From: DSAR01 sp034437315
GTDB taxonomy: Bacteria; Chloroflexota; Anaerolineae; B4-G1
DNA length: 22,463 nucleotides
Direction of reading: 5' to 3'
Assembly (NCBI GenBank): GCA_034437315.1
Contig: DAOTUC010000021.1
Span: 1 to 22,463, forward strand
Part shown: one piece after another, positions 1-5,769 of the stretch
How the letters are laid out: each line of letters starts with the position of its first letter
How positions within the stretch are numbered: the stretch's first letter is position 1
Program-made: the position numbers and the translations under genes
The notes under the pieces: model-generated
The model's input: the letters and a program-made list of their open reading frames with translations, nothing else
Database searches by the model: none
Told to the model about the DNA's origin: nothing

Positions 1-346
1 GCAGCCCGGCGATGCGGCTCAAAATCCTCTTGATGCCCTGCTCCAGTTTATCAGCCGTCTTCACCTTCAATTGACTGAAATCGATCCGGACAACAGTATG
101 CGCCTCCCACTCGTAATCGCTATCGTCGATCCACAACCCCTCGAACAATTCGCGGTTGCCCTCGAAGATCTCTTTCAGCGTGGAGATGAGCAGCGTCTTG
201 CCGAAGCGCCGGGGCCGCGAGAGAAAGTAGATCCCCTTGGGATACTTGACCATTTCATAGATGTCGCGCGTCTTGTCCACGTACAAATACCCGCCCCCAA
301 TCATATCCCTGAAATAGGTCGGCGACCCTACAGGTAGAAGTTTCAT
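1..346 (-). CDS. AAA-ATPase-like protein, N-terminal part (runs off window)
   Basis: Reading the minus strand from an ATG at 346 gives an open frame of about 115 codons to the window edge with no stop. The protein starts MKLLPVGSPTYFRDMI and contains VDKTRDIYEM followed by the P-loop-like SRPRRFGKTLLISTLK at about residues 40-55. This is the N-terminal signature of the AAA-ATPase-like family (PF09820), whose members usually carry a C-terminal PD-(D/E)XK nuclease-like domain (DUF1703), expected here beyond position 1. A strong ribosome site, AAGGAGGG, lies a few bases before the ATG. The family is often multicopy in Chloroflexota, Bacteroidota and Firmicutes; its biological role is not established. 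The family call is firm, the function open. Confidence 0.85.
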   Translation of the reverse strand, partial: MKLLPVGSPTYFRDMIGGGYLYVDKTRDIYEMVKYPKGIYFLSRPRRFGKTLLISTLKEIFEGNRELFEGLWIDDSDYEWEAHTVVRIDFSQLKVKTADKLEQGIKRILSRIAGL

Positions 347-633
347 AGCGCTTCCCTCCTTTGAGCTATATCATCACCGTTATCCCGTGCTCATCGCCCT
401 TTTGCCGCGCCAGAGCGACCAACCTGTACGTTGTCGATCATCCGACACAAACGCCCGCCGCAGCATCTTGCTGGCATCCAGGCCGTCAAGATGACGCGGA
501 CACACCGCCCGCTCCCCAAGATATTGAGAAGATACCTTCACACGCTCTTTCAGTGATTTTAGCACAGGCGGGGATGGGTGACAAGTAGAGCCAGGGAAAT
601 AATCCCCCTTCGAAAACCCTCCCTGTTTCGGCT
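347..633. other. Spacer without a supported gene
   Basis: This stretch between the divergent AAA-ATPase gene and tyrS holds only short open frames with no ribosome site and no recognisable protein. Its one clear structure is the repeat copy at 445-524. I see no convincing promoter for the minus-strand gene apart from a weak TATAGC-like hexamer near 365-370. Confidence 0.5.
445..524. repeat. Palindromic repeat family A, copy 1 (degenerate)
   Basis: The segment shares CCGCAGCATC, TGCTGGC, GCCGTCAAGATG and the block GCGGACACACCGCCCGCTCC (505 region) with the copy at 9124-9205, in the same order and nearly the same spacing. The right arm is intact, but the left arm has decayed to CGACACAAACGCCCG, so the long hairpin no longer pairs fully. 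It is noncoding and flanked by ordinary spacer. Confidence 0.7.
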
Positions 634-662
634 TTGCGAGAGATGTAAAAATAAGGTATACT
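634..662 (+). promoter_or_regulatory. Sigma-70-type promoter of tyrS
   Basis: TTGCGA at 634-639 and TATACT at 657-662 are separated by exactly 17 bases. The predicted start near 669 gives a leader of about 60 bases before the tyrS ATG at 730. No T-box or long structured leader is present. Confidence 0.65.
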
Positions 663-729
663 TATTCGAGATTTCCGAATTCTAATGACGATCGACTGGA
701 AAACGCCAGTTACCCAGAGAGGAGTTGCG

Positions 730-2007
730 ATGACAAAAGGCGTTTTTGAGGAACTCAAATGGCGCGGATTGGTTTACGATTACACCGAGGGACTGCCTGA
801 CCTGTTGGCGAATGAGAAGGTGACCGTTTACATCGGTTTCGACCCCACGTCAAACAGCCTTCAGGTGGGCAACCTGCTGACGTTGATGGGGCTGGCCCGT
901 ATGCAACGCTTCGGCCACACGCCCATCGCCGTCGCCGGCGGCGGCACCGGCATGATCGGCGATCCCAGCGGGAAATCCCAGGAGCGGCAATTATTAAGCA
1001 GGGAGGAGGTCGAGGCCAACGTCGAGGCCATTAAAGAGCAACTGGCTCGTGTCCTCGATTTCGAGGCCAGGGATAATCGGGCGCAGATCGTGAATAACGC
1101 CTCCTGGCTGATGAAGCTTTCGATGATGGAATTCCTGCGCGACGTGGGCAAGTATTTCACCGTCAATTATATGATGGCCAAGGATTCGGTCAAATCCCGC
1201 TTGAACAGCGAGGAGGGCATCTCATACGCCGAGTTCAGCTACATGCTCCTACAGGCCTACGACTTCTTGCACCTGTTCGAGCATCACGGATGCCGGTTGC
1301 AGGCCGGCGGTAGCGACCAGTGGGGCAACATCACCGCTGGCGTCGAACTGATCCGCCGGGTGCATGGCGAGCGGGCCTATGGCCTGGTCTATCCGCTGGT
1401 CACCACGGCCGACGGGGCCAAGCTGGGCAAGACGGCCCAAGGCGCCGTCTGGCTCAACGCCGAGCGCACATCCCCCTACCAGTTCTACCAGTTCTGGCTC
1501 AACCAGGACGACGCCGACGTCATCGACTACCTGAAGTATTTCACGTGGCTGACCCGCGACGAAATTGAGGGGCTGGCGCAGAAGCTGGCGGCCCATCCAG
1601 AGCGACGGGAGGCTCAGCGCACGCTCGCTCAGCAGATGACGCGCATGATCCACGGCAAAATGGCCCTGTTCAAAGCGGAACAAGCGGCAGAGGTGTTGTT
1701 CGGCGGCGAGATCGCCGGGTTGACGGCGGCCGAGATCCAGGAGATATTCGTGGACGCCCCTTCAAGCCGCCAGCCCAAACCCGCCTTCGAGGGCGAAGGC
1801 ATGCCGGTCGTGGAGCTTTTAGCCGAGACCGACCTGGCCCGATCCAAGGGGCAGGCCCGACGGCTGGTCGAGGGCGGCGGCGTCTACGTCAACAATCAGC
1901 GCGTCGGCGACATTGAGCAGGCGGTCGCGCTGGACGACGCCATCGAGGGCCGTTTCGTCGTGTTGCGCCGGGGGAAAAAAACGTATCACCTGGTGCGCAT
2001 CGAGTAG
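730..2007 (+). CDS. tyrS: Tyrosyl-tRNA synthetase
   Basis: Class I aminoacyl-tRNA synthetase that charges tRNA-Tyr with tyrosine using ATP in the cytoplasm. The 425-residue length is normal for the bacterial family. The ATG at 730 is chosen over 685 because AGAGGAG lies seven bases before it and the protein then begins at the family's usual N-terminus. YIGFDPT is at residues 34-40, GGGTGMIGDPSGKS follows, and a KLGKT version of the KMSKS loop lies near residue 230. The last roughly 75 residues form an S4 RNA-binding domain. The HIGH motif reads QVGN at residues 45-48: Asn at the fourth position is common, but Gln for the first His is unusual. The gene appears monocistronic, from the promoter at 634-662. 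Confidence 0.96.
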   Translation: MTKGVFEELKWRGLVYDYTEGLPDLLANEKVTVYIGFDPTSNSLQVGNLLTLMGLARMQRFGHTPIAVAGGGTGMIGDPSGKSQERQLLSREEVEANVEAIKEQLARVLDFEARDNRAQIVNNASWLMKLSMMEFLRDVGKYFTVNYMMAKDSVKSRLNSEEGISYAEFSYMLLQAYDFLHLFEHHGCRLQAGGSDQWGNITAGVELIRRVHGERAYGLVYPLVTTADGAKLGKTAQGAVWLNAERTSPYQFYQFWLNQDDADVIDYLKYFTWLTRDEIEGLAQKLAAHPERREAQRTLAQQMTRMIHGKMALFKAEQAAEVLFGGEIAGLTAAEIQEIFVDAPSSRQPKPAFEGEGMPVVELLAETDLARSKGQARRLVEGGGVYVNNQRVGDIEQAVALDDAIEGRFVVLRRGKKTYHLVRIE

Positions 2008-2084
2008 GGCGCGCCCGCCGGGCAAGCGCGCGTGAAGCATCGGAATCGTCCTCTTCCGAAACCCACCGCGTGTGAGTCACCAGA

Positions 2085-3173
2085 TCAGGTGATGTCTGCC
2101 AGCGATATGCCGCGATTTTGGGCCCGCTGGAACATCCACTCCTTGATATCGCCCGGCGGTGTGGCGCGTTCATCCTCCGGGCGGAGGGCCAGGCTTAGCG
2201 CGTCGGTGGGGCAAGCGACGGTGCAGGCTCCGCAGCCCACGCAACGGGCGTAAATCACCTGGCATACCTCGTCCGGGACCGAGAGCGCGCCGAACTGGCA
2301 GCGCTCGACGCAATCCTCACAACCGATGCACGCCTCGGCGTCCACCACAGCGTAGAAATCGGAATGGGCGATGGCGTTAGGCGCGCCGAACTCGGTCACG
2401 CTGCGCAACACGCCACAGCAACAACTGCAACAATTGCAGATATAGTGAATGCCGTCCCGGTAATTGCCAGGGCAATGGACCAGGCCGGCGTCGGCCGCCT
2501 GCTGGAGAATGTCCAGCGCCTCCGCTTTGTCGATCTCGCGGGTCGCCTCGTGGTTGGCGAAGATCCCCTCGACCGGCGCGAAGACCAAACACACCTCGAC
2601 CGGATATTGACAATCGTGGCCCAGCAGTTTTTGTTGCACCCGGCAGATACAATCCCGCACCCCCCAGGCCTTGGCCCGTTCAATCAATTGCACAGCGTGG
2701 TCGTAGGGCGCGATTTCCAGGCCGGCCGGTATCGCCTCGGCGACCGGGATGACGCGGTGAATGGAGGGCCCGGGGCGGGCGATCCCCGCGCCCCGCGTCT
2801 CCTGGAGATATTGCTCGACCAGGGCGGCCAGTTCGGCGTCCATCCGGGGGAGCTGCTCCTCGTAGAAGCCGACGGCGAAGGGCATCAACCCAAAGAGGAG
2901 CCGCCGTTCGCCCCGCTTGATGCGGAGCAAACCCTTGCGCGCCATCTCCTTGAGCGTGCGACGGGCAGCCCGCTCGTCCAGGCCCGCGCGCGCGGCGATG
3001 TCGGCGGCCGGTTCACGGGTCAACTTCATCACGCTGGCCAGGCGGGCCTCCTCCGGGGTGAATATCTTGGCCAACATACGCAGTTCGACGCCGCTTTCGG
3101 TGGCGGGGAAGCCGTTGGGTATAGTGTCCAATCGCTGGGCTAATTTTCGGTAGACATCCTCAGACGCGGTCAT
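2085..3173 (-). CDS. Winged-helix/cysteine-rich 4Fe-4S dicluster protein
   Basis: This is a 362-residue protein of a family annotated only as 4Fe-4S binding. Residues about 40-95 look like a winged helix-turn-helix (ADIAARAGLDERAARRTLKEM, then a basic wing RIKRGERR). A central domain has DCICR (C175, C177), C188 and C195, and the cluster CNCCSCCCG at 246-254. The C-terminus holds two classical 4Fe-4S sites, C282/285/288/292 and C311/314/317/321. The ATG at 3173 is used because AGGAGGGG lies seven bases upstream; the longer frame from 3269 has no such site. It is monocistronic, from the promoter at 3223-3250. I infer an electron-transfer or redox-sensing protein; the natural partner is unknown, although the por operon lies 2.6 kb away. 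Confidence 0.85.
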   Translation of the reverse strand: MTASEDVYRKLAQRLDTIPNGFPATESGVELRMLAKIFTPEEARLASVMKLTREPAADIAARAGLDERAARRTLKEMARKGLLRIKRGERRLLFGLMPFAVGFYEEQLPRMDAELAALVEQYLQETRGAGIARPGPSIHRVIPVAEAIPAGLEIAPYDHAVQLIERAKAWGVRDCICRVQQKLLGHDCQYPVEVCLVFAPVEGIFANHEATREIDKAEALDILQQAADAGLVHCPGNYRDGIHYICNCCSCCCGVLRSVTEFGAPNAIAHSDFYAVVDAEACIGCEDCVERCQFGALSVPDEVCQVIYARCVGCGACTVACPTDALSLALRPEDERATPPGDIKEWMFQRAQNRGISLADIT

Positions 3174-3222
3174 TTGAAAGCCCCTCCTATTTCTGATGAT
3201 TGACTTGGCCGAGCATTCTGAA

Positions 3223-3250
3223 AGTGTACCACAACGGTTACAAAACGCAA
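3223..3250 (-). promoter_or_regulatory. Promoter of the 4Fe-4S protein gene
   Basis: On the minus strand, TTGCGT (3250-3245) and TACACT (3228-3223) are 16 bases apart. The start would be near 3216, giving a leader of about 43 bases to the ATG at 3173. Confidence 0.5.
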
Positions 3251-3357
3251 ACAGGTGACGTGTACTCATCCCCGTTGCACCTGACCGCGCTATGCGCGCA
3301 AATCAGCGGCTTCTCAGTCTAAGACAAAAGTTGCTATAGCCGCGCAAGAGCCCTTCA

Positions 3358-4197
3358 TCATTGAGAAAGCCCCTCAAGGCCTCGGGCCAGCAATTCCTGC
3401 AACACCCTTCGCTCCTCAGGCGCGAAATAGGTCAGGGCCTCTTCGTCCCCTTCCCGAATCGCTTTGCCCAGTTCCGAACGACGGAAGACGTCCCAATCCT
3501 CCTCGAAAGGGGTGCGGACCGGGTGTTGGTGTACGATCTGTCCATCCCGCATGATCAACACCCGCTCCGTCTGCTGGGCCGCCGCCGGGTCGTGGGTGAC
3601 GACGATGAACGTGGTCTCGAGATCTCGATTGAGTTGGCGCATCAGGGCGATGACCTCGCCCCCGCTCTCGGTGTCCAGATCGCCGGTCGGCTCGTCAGCC
3701 AGGATCAGCGCGTGCTCCGCCCCGCGTAACCGGGTCGCAGCCTCTTCCTCTATCCAATCCGCCACATCTCGGTCTCGTTTCTGGTCATAATCGATCTGCG
3801 CCTGCTTGCGCGCCGCCTCCGCCTGGGCCAGTTCCGCCTCGGCCTCGGCGATCTCAACCTGAATTCCCTTGGCGAGGCGATTCCGTTCCGCCAGGACCTG
3901 GGCGCTCGCCAGCGTCGCCTCGGCTCTCTGTACAGCCAGTTCTGCATCGACGGCGTCGAGCCGCGCCAACGTCTGGCCCGCGTCCACTTCATCCCCCTGC
4001 GCGACAAATATCTCTAGCACCGCGCCGCCCACCTGGGCGCTTATCGTCGCCCGCCTCGCGGGCAACACCTTGCCGGTCACCGATATGACAGGCACATAAT
4101 CCTCAACGACCACCGTCGGCGGAGGCGTCTCAGCGCTGCTGCACCCAGCAAGGATCACGGTCAATATGACAAATCCGAGCATAGTGAATTTTCTCAT
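3358..4197 (-). CDS. Chimeric remnant: membrane-fusion lipoprotein joined to C-terminal half of an ABC ATPase
   Basis: A single open frame of 279 residues combines two exporter subunits. Residues 1-19 are a lipoprotein signal with lipobox LAGC (C19). Residues about 35-85 match the biotinyl-lipoyl fold of HlyD/MacA-type membrane-fusion proteins (VTGKVLPARRATISAQVGG). Residues 85-155 are the helical hairpin. From about residue 160 it becomes the second half of a LolD/MacB-type ABC ATPase: Walker B LILADEPTGDLD (164-175) and H-loop THD (H202), then an acidic C-terminal extension I do not recognise. The Walker A, Q-loop and LSGGQ signature are absent, as are the rest of the fusion protein's lipoyl and beta-barrel parts. 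It cannot be a working ATPase and is probably a deletion scar that stayed in frame. ATG 4197 is chosen over 4281 because of the signal peptide. Confidence 0.8.
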   Translation of the reverse strand: MRKFTMLGFVILTVILAGCSSAETPPPTVVVEDYVPVISVTGKVLPARRATISAQVGGAVLEIFVAQGDEVDAGQTLARLDAVDAELAVQRAEATLASAQVLAERNRLAKGIQVEIAEAEAELAQAEAARKQAQIDYDQKRDRDVADWIEEEAATRLRGAEHALILADEPTGDLDTESGGEVIALMRQLNRDLETTFIVVTHDPAAAQQTERVLIMRDGQIVHQHPVRTPFEEDWDVFRRSELGKAIREGDEEALTYFAPEERRVLQELLARGLEGLSQ

Positions 4198-4241
4198 TAT
4201 CCGACTCCCTCGTAATCGAAGTGCACTTTCAGTCTTCTCTC

Positions 4242-4265
4242 GCAATTTAATACGCGATTTAATAG
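4242..4265. repeat. Two 12-bp tandem direct repeats upstream of the TA promoter
   Basis: GCAATTTAATAC (4242-4253) is followed immediately by GCGATTTAATAG (4254-4265), with 10 of 12 bases identical. They end four bases before the -35 hexamer at 4270. They may be an operator for the antitoxin, an AT-rich UP element, or both. Confidence 0.6.
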
Positions 4266-4269
4266 CGCA

Positions 4270-4298
4270 TTGACAGGCCAAATAGGCGATGCTATAAT
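4270..4298 (+). promoter_or_regulatory. Perfect-consensus sigma-70 promoter of the TA pair
   Basis: TTGACA (4270-4275), a 17-base spacer and TATAAT (4293-4298) match the housekeeping consensus at all twelve positions. The expected start is near 4305, giving a leader of about 70 bases before the antitoxin ATG at 4376. Confidence 0.8.
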
Positions 4299-4342
4299 GA
4301 AAATTGACTAACGATATCCTCGTACATTTAGAATCTCACAAA

Positions 4343-4360
4343 GACGTGGAAAATCACGTC
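4343..4360. promoter_or_regulatory. Dyad in the TA leader
   Basis: GACGTG, six bases GAAAAT, then CACGTC form a perfect 6-bp inverted repeat between the promoter and the antitoxin start. It could be an operator half-site pair or a small RNA hairpin; the sequence alone does not decide. Confidence 0.45.
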
Positions 4361-4375
4361 CATTATGAGGAAGTT

Positions 4376-4789
4376 ATGAATACATCGACTATTGTGCAAG
4401 CTACTTATGAAAATGGCGTCCTGCGGCCTGCCCATCCGCTTGATCTGGCTGAACAACAAGTGGTTCAGGTCCAACTGGACATTCAAACAACGACCGATCA
4501 TCCGCATATCACCTGCACCCCGGGCATCTGTGGCGGACGGCCTGCCGTGCGAGGAACTCGCATTCCGGTTAAGGTGCTGGTTAAGTATCATCAGATGGGT
4601 TATACGCTGGCGGAAATTCTCTCAGGCCACGCTGGCTTGACGCCAGCCCAACTGCACGACGCGCTCAGCTATTATTACGACCACCAGGCTGAGATAGAGG
4701 CTGATATTGAAGCTGATGAATTAACAGTGCTCCTTGATCACTTTGACTTGGAAATAGACGAAGCGGGCGTTTTTCACTCCGCACAATAG
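4376..4789 (+). CDS. DUF104-DUF433 fusion protein, antitoxin-like
   Basis: A 137-residue protein built from two domains that usually occur separately. Residues 1-35 (TIVQATYENGVLRPAHPLDLAE) match the short AF2212/DUF104 antitoxin domain. Residues about 46-105 (ITCTPGICGGRPAVRGTRIPVKVLV ... GYTLAEIL) match DUF433, a small helix-turn-helix-type domain. The acidic C-terminal tail (residues 105-130) may contact the toxin. The ATG at 4376 is preferred over 4304 because the DUF104 domain begins there and GAGGAAG lies just before it. It is seven bases upstream of a DUF5615 gene, the usual arrangement for DUF433 pairs. The cassette is visibly AT-richer than its neighbours, which suggests acquisition. 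Antitoxin function is inferred from family and context. Confidence 0.85.
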   Translation: MNTSTIVQATYENGVLRPAHPLDLAEQQVVQVQLDIQTTTDHPHITCTPGICGGRPAVRGTRIPVKVLVKYHQMGYTLAEILSGHAGLTPAQLHDALSYYYDHQAEIEADIEADELTVLLDHFDLEIDEAGVFHSAQ

Positions 4790-4796
4790 CATTCGC

Positions 4797-5156
4797 ATGA
4801 ATCCTAATCTTTTCATCTGCCTCTATGTCGACGAGGATGTGCACGAAAGCATAGGTGCAGAACTGCGACGTCGAGGGTACGATGTTGTCAACACGTGTGA
4901 AGCCAATCGACGTGGGCTTTCTGATGCTGAACAGTTGACTTACGCTGTCATAGAAAATCGCACACTGTTTAGCTTTAATGCGGCCGATTACATCGCTCTG
5001 CATCAAGAATACCTCGATCAAGATCAAGAACATGCGGGTATTGTTATTTCCAACCAAATCCCCATCGGTGAAACAGTGCGACGACTTTTGATTTTGCTGG
5101 ATCAGGTCAGCGCCGACGAGATAAAGAATCAACTCCGTTGGCTGCCATCTTTTTGA
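4797..5156 (+). CDS. DUF5615 PIN-like protein, putative toxin
   Basis: A 119-residue protein with the DUF5615 (PIN-like, Mut7-C-related) pattern: an acidic start YVDEDVHESI (D12, E13, D14), then AELRRRGYDVVNTCEANRRGLSDAEQL, then the LFSFNAADYIAL strand-helix with D64. PIN-like nucleases coordinate a metal with such acidic residues and cut RNA; whether this branch is an active ribonuclease has not been shown to my knowledge. It is translated right after the DUF433 protein and shares its promoter at 4270-4298. No terminator follows, and transcription may run toward the permease remnant on the opposite strand. Confidence 0.85.
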   Translation: MNPNLFICLYVDEDVHESIGAELRRRGYDVVNTCEANRRGLSDAEQLTYAVIENRTLFSFNAADYIALHQEYLDQDQEHAGIVISNQIPIGETVRRLLILLDQVSADEIKNQLRWLPSF

Positions 5157-5181
5157 GGATGGCTTCTCTTCCCTCTCCAAC

Positions 5182-5549
5182 CTACTCGTAGCGCAAGGCC
5201 TCCACTGGTCGCATGCGGGTCGCCCGCCAGGCGGGGTAAAGCCCACCCAAAACCCCGGCGACCAGGCCCAGGGCCAGCGATTCCTGCATGATCATCCCCA
5301 ACACCCGCGCCCGCCCCATCCCAGGGCTCGCAACATGCCGATCTCGCGGGTGCGCTCCAACACGCTCATCAACATCGTGTTTAGCATCCCCACGCCGCCA
5401 ATGAAGAGCGCCAGGAAGGAAATCTGCGCCGTCATATCCTCCATCACCTGCATGTCGCTCATGCTCTCCGTCGCCTCGGCGGTGAGCGCGAAATCGACCT
5501 TGGGGAACTCGGCCTTCAATTCGTCCCGAACCACTCGTGCGCAAAAGAG
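5182..5549 (-). pseudogene. MacB/FtsX-type ABC permease remnant (frameshifted, internally deleted)
   Basis: Only the last part of an ABC exporter permease remains. In one minus frame (about 5549-5310) it reads RDELKAEFPKVDFAL ... SFLALFIGGVGMLNTMLMSV, then LERTREIGMLRALGW, the first C-terminal membrane segment and coupling helix of the FtsX family. The protein then continues in another frame with RVLGMIMQESLALGLVAGV and LYPAWRATRMRPVEALRYE before a stop at 5182. The shift falls near 5300-5312, where a base appears lost. The roughly 50 residues normally between the second and third C-terminal membrane segments are also missing. The 5' end abuts the 9-bp repeat array. It probably belonged to the same exporter as the chimera at 3358-4197. 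Confidence 0.85.
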
Positions 5550-5584
5550 CGAGAATCACAAAAAGTGTTCGTGGGGTTCGCCCC

Positions 5585-5620
5585 TTCGTGATTTTCGTGA
5601 TCTTTGTGATCTTCGTGATC
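5585..5620. repeat. Four 9-bp tandem repeats
   Basis: TTCGTGATT, TTCGTGATC, TTTGTGATC and TTCGTGATC follow without gaps. On the minus strand they would read as ITK repeated, but no real gene crosses them. A related degenerate array is at 22146-22180. Confidence 0.75.
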
Positions 5621-5662
5621 CAAAAAGCAGACTGCCCCGCGACTGATCGAGTCGCGGGGCAG
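5621..5662 (-). terminator. Intrinsic terminator of the por operon
   Basis: CTGCCCCGCGACT (5632-5644) pairs perfectly with AGTCGCGGGGCAG (5650-5662) around a 5-base loop, a 13-bp GC-rich stem. On the minus strand it is followed by TCTGC and then TTTTT. It lies about 105 bases after the porB stop codon. Confidence 0.8.
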
Positions 5663-5730
5663 CCCACCTCCTTTTGGTGAGGGCGGTGCTTCCGGCTGTA
5701 CTTCTGGAAGCGCTTCCCCTGGAAGGTGAT

Positions 5731-5756
5731 GACAGCGCTAACGGTGACGCGCTGTC
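5731..5756. other. Hairpin downstream of porB
   Basis: GACAGCGC (5731-5738) and GCGCTGTC (5749-5756) form a perfect 8-bp stem with a 10-base loop in the porB 3' untranslated region. A second weaker stem (GCTTCC 5688-5693 / GGAAGC 5706-5711) lies between it and the terminator. There is no U-tract, so it may act as an mRNA 3'-end stabiliser or be incidental. Confidence 0.45.
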
Positions 5757-5769
5757 GGTGTAGGAATTG

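Noticed and set aside
648..664. Near-palindrome AATAAGGTATACTTATT as an operator
   Set aside because: The halves do not match exactly, and the core is explained by the -10 hexamer TATACT.
600..729. T-box or other riboswitch in front of tyrS
   Set aside because: The leader after the predicted start is only about 60 bases and lacks the T-box sequence and an anti-terminator.
2364..3143. A 259-codon plus-strand open frame
   Set aside because: It lies entirely opposite the 4Fe-4S protein gene, whose motifs are clear, and shows no protein signature.
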